DNA of 64,000 nucleotides. Origin: Acidobacterium sp. (GTDB lineage: Bacteria; Acidobacteriota; Vicinamibacteria; Vicinamibacterales; UBA2999). This document shows positions 1-7,781 of the stretch, piece after piece. The notes under the pieces are model-generated. The model saw only the letters and a list, made by a program, of their open reading frames with translations, did no database searches and was not told the DNA's origin. The number at the start of each line of letters is the position of its first letter. Position 1 is the first letter of the stretch. The position numbers and the translations under genes are program-made. The stretch lies in contig NSIL01000012.1 in NCBI GenBank assembly GCA_002737365.1, positions 1 to 64,000 of the forward strand, given 5' to 3'.

Positions 1-186
1 TGACATGCTGACATGAGGTCCGACCAGCGCTACCGCCGCGTCGCGGCGTCCGTGATACGTCGCAACCAGGATCGCCGAAACGCCGTTGCCGTCCTTGGTC
101 CCAGCCAACGCCGGCGTGCCCTGAACCAGGCACCTCACCTCGTCGACATTGCCGGCCTTCACGGCATCGAAGAATGACTGCTCCAT
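1..186 (-). CDS. Ankyrin-repeat protein, 3' part outside window
   Basis: The first 62 codons are visible; the gene runs off the left edge, so the C terminus is missing. The protein starts MEQSFFDAVKAGNVDEV and continues with the helix-turn-helix spacing of ankyrin repeats (a D-A-V-K-A-G-N-V-D-E-V unit, then N-G-V-S-A-I-L-V-A-T-Y-H-G-R). Ankyrin repeats are protein-binding scaffolds; no partner can be named. The ATG lies 11 bases after the stop of the M28 peptidase gene, so it may be the last member of the long minus-strand transcript that includes the qhp genes. The repeat call is by eye over a short stretch. Confidence 0.65.
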   Translation of the reverse strand, partial: MEQSFFDAVKAGNVDEVRCLVQGTPALAGTKDGNGVSAILVATYHGRRDAAVALVGPHVSMS

Positions 187-197
187 CTCGCCTCCGG

Positions 198-1208
198 TTA
201 CTTCGGTGGCACCGTCGCGAACGCTACGTCGAGTTGCAGCACAGCGTCGAGCACCGTCTCGGCCACGTCAACAAAGAACCCACGGTTGATCTTGTCAGCC
301 ATATCCGTCGGCTGGTGATAATCAGCGTGGTCCTCGACGCCGAAATAGACAAACGGGATCTTCGCGCTGTTGAACGGCCCGTGATCGGATTGGTTGGTCC
401 AATCTTCTACCCCGCCCGCGATTGCCGCCGGCTTGTCGTGCCCGAATAGCACGGTGATCGGTGCGCGCTTCGCAACCAGTTCGAGCGGCGCTTTCAACAG
501 CGGCCAGGGATGCGTGCCGGCGATGAAGATCTCGCGCTTGTCGTTGCGGCTCACCATGTCGAGGTTGACGTTCAGCGAGATGCGCTCCTTCGGAAACGGC
601 GGCGCGATCAAGAACGACTTGGCGCCCTGCAGGCCCGCCTCTTCGGCATCAAACGCGGCAAACACCACCGTCCGCAAAAACGGCGTGCGCTGGCAATGCT
701 CGGCGATCGCCAGCATCACGGCCACTCCCGATGCATTATCGTCGGCGCCCGGATAGACGACACCGTCGCGGATGCCGAGGTGATCGTAGTGGGATGAGAC
801 GACGAAGACGGGTGCCTTGGTATCGCGACCCAGGCACTGCCCCACCACGTTGGCGCCCGCGCCGTCAACACGGCCGCTCACCCTCATTCGCGTGAACGTG
901 AACGGAAAGACATAACTCCCCGACACCGGCTGCAGCCCGATGCTCTTCATCCGCTCCAGCAGCCACGCTCGCGCCGCCAGGCCGCCCGGCGATCCCGCCG
1001 CCCGGCCTTCGAATTTCAGATCGGACAGCATCGTCACGACCTCCATGAGACGATCGCTATCGATACGCAGGGCCGCCGCGCGCGTCTGCGTGACGGGCCG
1101 CGCCGCGCGCTGCTCGTCGATGCGATGGGCCTCGAAGCGACCGGCCACCTGGAACCAGATGAGGCCGGTAGCAAAAATGCTTAACCCGATGATTCGGCGT
1201 GTCTTCAT
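198..1208 (-). CDS. M28 family zinc aminopeptidase, exported
   Basis: 336 residues starting MKTRRIIGLSIFATGLIWF, an N-terminal hydrophobic segment that would serve as signal peptide or membrane anchor. The M28 metal-binding series is visible in order: SSHYDHLG (His), GADDNASGVA (bridging Asp), FDAEEAGL (Glu general base and Glu ligand), a later Asp in NLDMVSRND, and YHQPTD near the C terminus (His). The family removes N-terminal amino acids from peptides using two zinc ions; the predicted location is periplasmic or extracellular. The ATG overlaps the stop of the upstream GNAT gene as ATGA, which fixes the start; the open frame extends further upstream but without support. Substrate unknown. 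Confidence 0.85.
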   Translation of the reverse strand: MKTRRIIGLSIFATGLIWFQVAGRFEAHRIDEQRAARPVTQTRAAALRIDSDRLMEVVTMLSDLKFEGRAAGSPGGLAARAWLLERMKSIGLQPVSGSYVFPFTFTRMRVSGRVDGAGANVVGQCLGRDTKAPVFVVSSHYDHLGIRDGVVYPGADDNASGVAVMLAIAEHCQRTPFLRTVVFAAFDAEEAGLQGAKSFLIAPPFPKERISLNVNLDMVSRNDKREIFIAGTHPWPLLKAPLELVAKRAPITVLFGHDKPAAIAGGVEDWTNQSDHGPFNSAKIPFVYFGVEDHADYHQPTDMADKINRGFFVDVAETVLDAVLQLDVAFATVPPK

Positions 1209-1714
1209 AAGAGCCTGGCCATGACGTAATCGGTCTGTGGATCGGTGCCGAACAAGAATATGTGCGCGCCGACGGCGCCGAAGCCGAGTTTGCGATAGAA
1301 CGCCAGAGCCCGATGGTTGTGCTCCCAGACGCCCAGCCAGAGCGTCTGCGCACCAGCCGCCGTAACGTCGGCAACCACACCCGCCATCAGCGCCGGCGCG
1401 ATGCCACGGCCATGCCACTCGCGTTGCACGTAGAACCGCCACAGCTCGATCGGTTCGGGTCCTGAGACACAGTCGGGAACGTGCCCGGTCCGCACCTGGG
1501 CATAAGCCACGGTCGAGCCGTCCTCATCCACCAGCCAGGTCGTCACCGCCGGGTTGATGAGTTCCGCGGCCTGTTGCGCCACACCGTAGGCGCGTTCAAG
1601 ATGAATCGCCATGTCGCCCGCGTTGTTGGTCGAGGCAAAGGTGTCGAAGAAGGTCTCGCGCGCCAAGGCGGCTAGTCCCGGGGCATCCGCGGGCGTGCCG
1701 CGGCGAATAATCAT
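1205..1714 (-). CDS. GNAT family N-acetyltransferase
   Basis: 169 residues starting MIIRRGTPADAPGLAALARETFF, the typical opening of a GNAT domain. The acetyl-CoA pyrophosphate loop is visible as REWHGRGIAPALM, followed by the beta5-alpha4 segment LWLGVWEHNHRALAFYRKLGF, the usual GNAT ending. Proteins of this kind acetylate small amines or protein N termini; nothing here tells the substrate. The start is chosen because the domain begins there; a longer frame upstream has low-complexity shadow sequence. It overlaps the M28 peptidase by ATGA and follows the DUF5916 gene closely, so all three are likely co-transcribed. An amine-acetylating role beside an amine dehydrogenase is conceivable but unproven. 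Confidence 0.85.
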   Translation of the reverse strand: MIIRRGTPADAPGLAALARETFFDTFASTNNAGDMAIHLERAYGVAQQAAELINPAVTTWLVDEDGSTVAYAQVRTGHVPDCVSGPEPIELWRFYVQREWHGRGIAPALMAGVVADVTAAGAQTLWLGVWEHNHRALAFYRKLGFGAVGAHIFLFGTDPQTDYVMARLL

Positions 1715-1733
1715 GCCCTGATCGTAGCATTCC

Positions 1734-3956
1734 CTAGAAGCGGACGAGCCTCGTGACCTTGATGGCGACGGTCCGGTTCTGCAGCAGCGGCAACCCGGTG
1801 GTGGCCGTGACGCGGCCATCACTGTAAACCACGAACACCTCGCTGCCGCCGGTGTACTCCCACCGCAACCGGGCACTCGAGCTCAGGTAATGGGAGACGA
1901 CGTTATACTGCACCAGGCTGCTGATTGACATGCGTGCGCTGGGGGTGATGGTGAAGCGTGAGCTCACCAGCCTGGCGGTGAAGTCACCGTCGGGGAGGCT
2001 CACCCAGTTGAGGGCAATGCTGGGCTCGATCGAAAACTGCGGCACCACGCCCCATCGACCGCTGTACGACACTTCCGATTTCGTGCCGTCGTACAGCGTA
2101 CCGCCGGCCATCGAGATCCGCCCCGACACCTTGCGCTGCTGACCCATGCCATAGCTCACGCGCGTCGTCGAGTAGGTATAGCCACCAGCCGGCACGATCA
2201 CACCTGGCGAGATGACGAACGGAGCGGGCAGCCACTCGTACTCCCGCGAGACCTCGGCGCTCGCCTGGTCGCTGGACTGAAAATCGATTCGGAACAGCCC
2301 CGAGACCTCACGGCTCTGCACCCGGATGGCGGGCGCGTCGGTCACGTAGTCGGCGCTGGCCTGCCAGGTGTACTTGCGGATCGTGGCACTGCGACGCGGC
2401 CGCGGGCTGAAGCGCAGTTGGCCAAAGCTCCGCCGCACATCCGTGCGCCGGACGTATCCCACTGCGGGCGCAAAGTTCTTGTCGATCAGCATGTGCTCGG
2501 CCGAGGCGCCGTAGCGGTCGTCGGTGTAGTCGAAACGCCCGCGATAGCTGGTGCCGGTCACGTCGCCGCCGTTTCTGCCTGGCTGGTTGGTCATGGCGTA
2601 GTAACTCGTCACGTTGATGCTCTTGAAGAACAGCAACGTGGCATCGGCACCGAAGGCGTAACTGGGCGCCCCGGTCCCGTCAACGGCCGGCCCGCGGCGC
2701 GTCGCCATCATCCCGACGTTGCTGCGGCGCAGCAGATTGCGCTTGACGCGCAGGGCCGAGAAGTTGGTCGACACCGCCCGCGCCGACGGCTCATCGTCGG
2801 TCTGAATATTCAGCGCACCGATGCTGAACGGCCCCGACCGGCCGGTGAGCCGCGCGCCGCCGATGACAGGCACCGCCTGTCCCTGGCTGATCCCAATCTG
2901 CCGGCTGAAGAACAACAGCGGCACGTCACCGGGACTGTTGCCGGCCTGTCCGCCGCCGAAGTCGAAGATCCCCTGCCCCTCGATGAAGAACTCCCGTTTC
3001 TCCGGAAAGAACACGCTGAAACGAGTGAGGTTGATCTGCTGAAGATCTTCTTCGACCTGGGCGAAGTCGGTGCGGTAGGTAGCGTCGAGGATGAGGCTGC
3101 GCGTCAGGCCGTACTTGAAGTCCAGCCCGGCGTTGACCTGACCGTCGTTCTCGAAGGGTGCGGCCGCAGTCTGATTGGTCGTGGACGAGGCCATCGCATA
3201 CGGCTTGAACTCAATGTTCTTGGATTCAGCAGGCGTCTCGATGCCGACGACGGTGGCCGCCGACGCCATGCGGCTCACGCCGCTGGTGCCGAGCGCCGCC
3301 GGCACCAGCGACAAGTACGAAAACTCGTTCTTCCACTTCACCAGGCGCCGCAGGTTGATGCCCCAGGTCTGCGGGCCGCTGCCGCGATAGCGCAGTGACT
3401 TGAATGGAATGGCCACCTCCATGGTCCAGCCGTTCTCGAAGCGGCCCGTCTTCACGTACCAAATCCCATTCCACGCCGAGTTCTGCTGGTCGTCGGTCAC
3501 TGTCATGTCGCGCAGGGCGCCAAGTGCATTGGTCTGGAACAGGTAGCCGTTGCGGCGATCGTGCAGGGGATCGATCACAAAAGTGAAGTTCTCGTTGCCC
3601 AGGATGTTGCCGTTGTCGCGCCGCAGCTCGTTGGCGATCTCCCGCTCGGGATGCGAATCCCAGTTCCTCGCGCAGATGTACAGGTTGACGTCGTCAAACA
3701 GGATCCACGCCTCGGTCTTCTCGGTGGCCGGCTGCCCCTCTTCCGGTTCTTGCTGGATGAAGCCGGTAATCGACTCGACAGTGGCATACACGTCCTCGTC
3801 AAGACGACCGTCGATGCGCAGGGGCTCTGCCACGCGAACGGCGCGGACCGTGACGTTGTCGTTCGCCGTCCGGCTGATGACGGCCGGTCCGGCGGCGGTT
3901 TGCGCGGCGGCCGAAGTGGCGCTGCCAAGAACAACGAGTACGACGAGCAGAATCAT
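1734..3956 (-). CDS. DUF5916 outer-membrane protein with N-terminal CBM9-like domain
   Basis: 740 residues with a signal peptide (MILLVVLVVLGSATSAAAQ). Residues of about 50-260 look like a family 9 carbohydrate-binding-like fold (LRIDGRLDEDVYATVESITGF, then LFDDVNLYICARNWD). After that comes the DUF5916 signature: LDFKYGLTRSLILDATYRTDFAQVEED, FFPEKREFFIEGQGIFDFGG, and a long run of alternating amphipathic strands to a terminal KVTRLVRF, as in a beta-barrel. The family is common in Acidobacteriota and Bacteroidota; its function is not established. The ATG overlaps the stop of qhpE as ATGA, so it is translated from the qhp message. An outer-membrane role for the amine dehydrogenase system is an inference from this linkage only. 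Confidence 0.85.
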   Translation of the reverse strand: MILLVVLVVLGSATSAAAQTAAGPAVISRTANDNVTVRAVRVAEPLRIDGRLDEDVYATVESITGFIQQEPEEGQPATEKTEAWILFDDVNLYICARNWDSHPEREIANELRRDNGNILGNENFTFVIDPLHDRRNGYLFQTNALGALRDMTVTDDQQNSAWNGIWYVKTGRFENGWTMEVAIPFKSLRYRGSGPQTWGINLRRLVKWKNEFSYLSLVPAALGTSGVSRMASAATVVGIETPAESKNIEFKPYAMASSTTNQTAAAPFENDGQVNAGLDFKYGLTRSLILDATYRTDFAQVEEDLQQINLTRFSVFFPEKREFFIEGQGIFDFGGGQAGNSPGDVPLLFFSRQIGISQGQAVPVIGGARLTGRSGPFSIGALNIQTDDEPSARAVSTNFSALRVKRNLLRRSNVGMMATRRGPAVDGTGAPSYAFGADATLLFFKSINVTSYYAMTNQPGRNGGDVTGTSYRGRFDYTDDRYGASAEHMLIDKNFAPAVGYVRRTDVRRSFGQLRFSPRPRRSATIRKYTWQASADYVTDAPAIRVQSREVSGLFRIDFQSSDQASAEVSREYEWLPAPFVISPGVIVPAGGYTYSTTRVSYGMGQQRKVSGRISMAGGTLYDGTKSEVSYSGRWGVVPQFSIEPSIALNWVSLPDGDFTARLVSSRFTITPSARMSISSLVQYNVVSHYLSSSARLRWEYTGGSEVFVVYSDGRVTATTGLPLLQNRTVAIKVTRLVRF

Positions 3957-4594
3957 GACCAGGGTGCCGCATCGAAGCGATCGAACATCGCCGCCAGAAG
4001 GCCGGTGACGTTTGCGACGGCGAAGCTGAGGCCCTTGAGATTCTTCTCGGGTGGTATTCCGGGAATAGGTCGGGGAAAACCCGAGGCGGTGAATGACAGT
4101 GCGCGACTGTCGATCACGACTCGACATTGGTCTCGCGGCAGCAACCAGTCGAGCGTCACGCTCCACACACCAGGCAGGGTGCCTGGCAGCCACGCCACAC
4201 CGTCTTGTACCCCAGCAGCAACGATCGCGGTGCCACGGGCGCGCAGTCGCGCCACCGCGGCCGTCAAGGCGTCCGTATGCTGCACGTTGGTGGTCCCCAA
4301 GCTCAGGTTGACGAGGTCGGCGTGTTGCTCGGCGGCCCACTCGCACGCCGCCGCCAGAGCGGTGCCAGTGGCCGCCAGCTCGCGATCAAACACCTTGGCG
4401 ATCAGGATCTCGGCGGTAGGCGCCTTCTCGCGGATCACGGCCGTGACGGCAGTGCCATGACCGAGGCGGTCGACGAAGTCGTCTTGCAACCTGCCGTGCG
4501 AGTCAACGCCGACACCACCGCTCACGCCCGCGACGTGAGGATGCGATGCGTGCACACCGCTATCGATCACGACAATTCTGACCGGTCGATTCAT
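3953..4594 (-). CDS. qhpE: Subtilisin-like leader peptidase of the QHNDH system
   Basis: 213 residues, short for a subtilase and without a signal peptide, so cytoplasmic. The catalytic triad is visible: Asp11 in VVIDSGV, His46 in RLGHGTAV, and Ser190 in GLSFAVANVTG, the position of the usual GTSMAAPHVAG motif. The oxyanion Asn is probably in the AGVQDGVAW region but is not clear. In Paracoccus, QhpE cuts the leader from the crosslinked gamma subunit before export. Its position between the ABC exporter qhpF (ATGA overlap) and the DUF5916 gene (ATGA overlap), inside a complete qhp set, supports this role strongly. A general protease is the alternative. Confidence 0.85.
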   Translation of the reverse strand: MNRPVRIVVIDSGVHASHPHVAGVSGGVGVDSHGRLQDDFVDRLGHGTAVTAVIREKAPTAEILIAKVFDRELAATGTALAAACEWAAEQHADLVNLSLGTTNVQHTDALTAAVARLRARGTAIVAAGVQDGVAWLPGTLPGVWSVTLDWLLPRDQCRVVIDSRALSFTASGFPRPIPGIPPEKNLKGLSFAVANVTGLLAAMFDRFDAAPWS

Positions 4595-6318
4595 GCGTCG
4601 ATGCCAGCCGGTCGAGCGATCTCGAAGAGGCGCGCGAACACGCCGTCCCTGGTCGCCAGTTCATGCGGCCGGCCTTCGTCCACGACCCGCGTGCCTTCGA
4701 GCACGATGACCCGGTCCGCGGCCATCGCCAACTCGCGTCGATGCGTAATCAGCAAGGTCGTGCGGCCCTTCATCACGGCCTGGTAGCCATCAATGACCTG
4801 CCGTTGCGCGATCGCGTCGAGCGCCGCGGTCGGCTCATCAAGCACCAGCACGGCGGCATCAGCCAGAAAAGCGCGCGCCAGGGCAATGCGTTGACGCTCG
4901 CCTGCCGACAGCGCATGGCCGCGTTCGCCGACCAGGGTCGCAAAGCCATTGGGCAGCGCCTCGACAAACCGTGCGATGCCAGATGCTTCGGCCGCCCACC
5001 TCACCTCGGCATCCGTCGCTTCCGGTCTGACATAGCGAATGTTGTCGCCGATGCTGGCGTGAAACAGCGTCGGCTCCTGCTCGACCAGCACCACGTGCCG
5101 CCGGATGTCCACGAGCTTCAAGTCCCGCAGATCGCGGCCGTCGAGCCGGACGATGCCGCTGTCGGGATCCAGCAGGCGGGTCGCCAGGTACGCGATGGTG
5201 CTCTTGCCGACGCCACTGCCGCCGACCAGCGCCAGGCACTCACCCGGCCTCGCCGAGAACGTCACCTGGTCCAGCACGCGAGACTGGCGATCGGTACCGA
5301 GCGTGACCGCCTCGAAAGTCACCTCGCCGCGGCACTCAGGCAGACCGCTCGCCTCGGCACGCTCCTGCACATCGACCGGCGCATCCAGAATCTCGCGCAC
5401 ACGCGTCCATGACACCTTCGCGGTAGTCAGGCTGGCATAGAGGCCCATCAGCGCTTGGGCCGGCGCGAACACCCGCATCTGGTAGGCCAGAAACGCACCC
5501 ATGGTACCGAGCGTCAAGGTGCCGTCGATCACGCGCAGGCCGCCGTAGAAGAACGCCACGGCGGAACCAATCGACAGCACCGTGCCGGGCAGCCCGCCGG
5601 CGAAATAGGTCACCCGCTGCATGCTCATCAGGGCATCAATGAAGCCGCTATTCAAGCTGCGAAACCGTGCCTGCTCCCGCAACTGGGCATTCGAGGCCAC
5701 GACCAGCGAGGTCGCCTGCAAGGTCTCGATCAGAAAACTGCCGATGTCGCTGCTGCGCTGGCGCAGGTCCGCGATGCGCCCTTCCAGCCGGCGGCGATAG
5801 ATGCTGAGCGCGATGAAGCTGATCGGCATCGGCGCCAGGGCCACGAGCGACAAGCGCCAGTCGAGCCAGATCATCATCACCAGGCTACCGGCCAGGAACA
5901 GCACGTTGCCGACCCAGGCCAGCGCCGTCTCGGCGGCGACCCGCTGGATCTCGCTGATGTCGTTGTTCAGCCGCGAGACGATGTCGCCGAAGCGGGTGCG
6001 GGCGTAGAAACGCGGCGACAGCCGTTGCAGATGGGCGTACATCGACAGCCGCATGTCGAACAGGATCTCGGCCGAGACCCTGGTATAGCGAAGGCCGCTG
6101 ACGACATTCAGCGCGAAGCCGAACACGCCGAGGGCGGCAAACACGAGCACAATGCGGCGCAGCGCGGCGGTGTCACGGCCAATCAAGGCCTGGTCGATGA
6201 GGTCCTTCGACAAGTACGGCATCGCCAGGGTGGCCGCCGTGCTCACGAAGCTGATCACGAGGACGAGGACGAGGCGTCGCCAATAGGGAACCAGATAGGC
6301 GAACGCGCGTCGATCCAC
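4591..6318 (-). CDS. qhpF: ABC exporter (fused membrane and ATPase domains) of the QHNDH system
   Basis: 575 residues with the half-transporter layout: six predicted membrane helices in residues 10-310, then the ATPase. Walker A is GGSGVGKST (366-374), the Q-loop is in VEQEPTLF, the signature is LSAGERQ (470-476), and Walker B is LVLDEP (491-496) followed by the H-loop in ITHRRE. There is no N-terminal C39 peptidase domain, which fits a system whose leader is cut by the separate protease encoded next to it. By analogy with QhpF it moves the modified gamma subunit to the periplasm. The gene begins 3 bases after qhpB and overlaps qhpE as ATGA. Function assigned by context; as a sequence alone it would only be a type I exporter. 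Confidence 0.85.
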   Translation of the reverse strand: MDRRAFAYLVPYWRRLVLVLVISFVSTAATLAMPYLSKDLIDQALIGRDTAALRRIVLVFAALGVFGFALNVVSGLRYTRVSAEILFDMRLSMYAHLQRLSPRFYARTRFGDIVSRLNNDISEIQRVAAETALAWVGNVLFLAGSLVMMIWLDWRLSLVALAPMPISFIALSIYRRRLEGRIADLRQRSSDIGSFLIETLQATSLVVASNAQLREQARFRSLNSGFIDALMSMQRVTYFAGGLPGTVLSIGSAVAFFYGGLRVIDGTLTLGTMGAFLAYQMRVFAPAQALMGLYASLTTAKVSWTRVREILDAPVDVQERAEASGLPECRGEVTFEAVTLGTDRQSRVLDQVTFSARPGECLALVGGSGVGKSTIAYLATRLLDPDSGIVRLDGRDLRDLKLVDIRRHVVLVEQEPTLFHASIGDNIRYVRPEATDAEVRWAAEASGIARFVEALPNGFATLVGERGHALSAGERQRIALARAFLADAAVLVLDEPTAALDAIAQRQVIDGYQAVMKGRTTLLITHRRELAMAADRVIVLEGTRVVDEGRPHELATRDGVFARLFEIARPAGIDA

Positions 6319-6321
6319 GTG

Positions 6322-7440
6322 CTACTTCCTGGGCAGGATGAACAGGTTGGTGGTCTGGTCGGCGGTCATCTCGATGGTGCGCAGCAACTGGTACGAGGTC
6401 GAGTCATAAACGTCGATGGTTTCGCCGGCCTGGAACACATACAGCAGGCGGCCGTTTGACGAGACGCGCATCGCCATGCGGGGGCGGCCTTCGAATGGCG
6501 TGCGGCTGAGCAACTTGCGCTGGGTCACGTCAAAGGCCCAGAACTCGTAGCGTCCGATCTGCTGCATCAGCCCGTAGGCACGCTTGCGGTCTGGCGCCAT
6601 GGCGAAGCCGACGCTCTCGGACGGACCGATCGGCGTGAAGTCGATGCTCTTGCCAACCAGGTTGACGCGGCCCATGCCCATGATGCGGCGGTTCTGCACC
6701 GGGTCCTGGATCGTGAACAAGCCGGTGAAGAAACCCGGATCGTCGTTGAAGTCGTCCACTGGACCAAACGTGACGCGGCCGAGGCCCGACTCAATCGGCC
6801 GGCTCAACGCCCAGGTATCAACCTCGGTGAAATTCTGCGTCTCGAGAATGAGGACATCGTCGCCGAAGAAGTACAGCAACTTGCCGTCAGGCGAAAAGCG
6901 GATGTTGACGTTTTCTCGTTCCTCGCCGCGCGGCCAGGGAATGGTGCGGGTGATCTTCTTTTCCGCCAGGTCATAGAGCTGCAGCGAGATGTCGCCGATC
7001 ACCCAGCGATCAATCTGCTTGGTGGCCGAACGCGTCAGCAGGATCAGGAACCGCTCCAGTGGATCGACCTGCAGGCCCCTGATGCGGACCTGCTGGTTGC
7101 CCTCGGACAGCGTGAACGTGGCGACGGTCGCGCGGGTCGGTATGTCAACGACCTCAATCTTCTCGAGTGTCGAGTCGAGCACGTAGAACCTGGTCCGCGA
7201 CTGCGACAGCGTCAACGACCGCGGAATGCCGGTCTGGAGCTTGATGCCGGCGACCTTCTGCTCGGTGGCCTCGTCGATGATGTGGATCGACCCGTCGTAG
7301 GCGCCGATGTAGAGCAGGGAATCGCCGCCACCGGCGAGCGGCGTGCCGACGCGGGCCGGGCGTTGCGCGTGCATGGTCGCGACGCCAAGCGCCAGCGCCA
7401 GCACGACCATCATCGGCACCAGGCGAACTCGCGCGGCCAT
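6322..7440 (-). CDS. qhpB: QHNDH beta subunit, periplasmic beta-propeller
   Basis: 372 residues. MAARVRLVPMMVVLALALG to about HAQ is a signal peptide, so the mature protein is periplasmic. The rest is a seven-bladed YVTN/WD-like propeller: repeated strands such as LLYIGAYDGSIHIIDEATEQKVAGI, RFYVLDSTLEKIEVVDIPT, KLLYFFGDDVLILETQNFTEV and RLLYVFQAGETIDVYDSTSYQLL. In QHNDH the beta subunit caps the gamma subunit near the CTQ cofactor. The start is the ATG that shares one base with the qhpC stop (TGATG); the longer frame upstream runs through qhpC and is rejected. Identification rests on fold plus placement directly after the unmistakable qhpC. Confidence 0.85.
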   Translation of the reverse strand: MAARVRLVPMMVVLALALGVATMHAQRPARVGTPLAGGGDSLLYIGAYDGSIHIIDEATEQKVAGIKLQTGIPRSLTLSQSRTRFYVLDSTLEKIEVVDIPTRATVATFTLSEGNQQVRIRGLQVDPLERFLILLTRSATKQIDRWVIGDISLQLYDLAEKKITRTIPWPRGEERENVNIRFSPDGKLLYFFGDDVLILETQNFTEVDTWALSRPIESGLGRVTFGPVDDFNDDPGFFTGLFTIQDPVQNRRIMGMGRVNLVGKSIDFTPIGPSESVGFAMAPDRKRAYGLMQQIGRYEFWAFDVTQRKLLSRTPFEGRPRMAMRVSSNGRLLYVFQAGETIDVYDSTSYQLLRTIEMTADQTTNLFILPRK

Positions 7441-7781
7441 CACTTCTTCTCGTCCGGAAAGATGAGATCGATCTTGCGCCAGTCCTTCTGGGCAGCCGCG
7501 CACTTGGCGGTCCAGTCAGGCGCGTGGTTCAACTGGTCGGGCACCTGCGCGGGCCAGAAGCAGCCCATGTGGCAGTCAAACAGGTCGCGCTCCACCGGCT
7601 GGCACAACCCGGCGGTGCCGCCGTTGCGGTCGGCCTCCCAGCCGGGCGAGAACACCAGGGAGCAGCCATTCGGAATGTGCGGCGGTTCAGGTTGCTGGGG
7701 CGGTCCCTGCAGAGCCACCACGTCCTTGGTGACCTCTTCCATGCGGGTGGCCTTGCGATTGATCGCAGTCAGGTGCTTCAT
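7440..7781 (-). CDS. qhpC: QHNDH gamma subunit precursor carrying the CTQ cofactor
   Basis: 113 residues. With an offset of 33 it matches the mature gamma subunit known from Pseudomonas and Paracoccus: Cys40-Glu49, Cys60-Asp66 and Cys74-Asp82 sit at the spacing of the three thioether crosslinks, and Cys70 with Trp76 at the spacing of the cysteine tryptophylquinone. Supporting context motifs are SPGWEAD, GLCQPVERDL and PAQVPD. Residues 1 to about 33 form the leader, which has no classical signal peptide, as expected for QhpD recognition and QhpE cleavage. Cys94 (in TAKCAAAQ) is an additional cysteine not among the known seven ring-forming residues. ATGA overlap with qhpD upstream, TGATG with qhpB downstream. 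Confidence 0.95.
   Translation of the reverse strand: MKHLTAINRKATRMEEVTKDVVALQGPPQQPEPPHIPNGCSLVFSPGWEADRNGGTAGLCQPVERDLFDCHMGCFWPAQVPDQLNHAPDWTAKCAAAQKDWRKIDLIFPDEKK

Noticed and set aside
2418-3398. A 326-codon open frame antisense to the DUF5916 gene
   Set aside because: Composition typical of shadow frames; the opposite strand has clear DUF5916 motifs and a signal peptide.
5455-6459. A 334-codon open frame antisense to qhpF and qhpB
   Set aside because: Low-complexity His/Gln/Arg-rich sequence opposite a convincing ABC exporter; no start signal.
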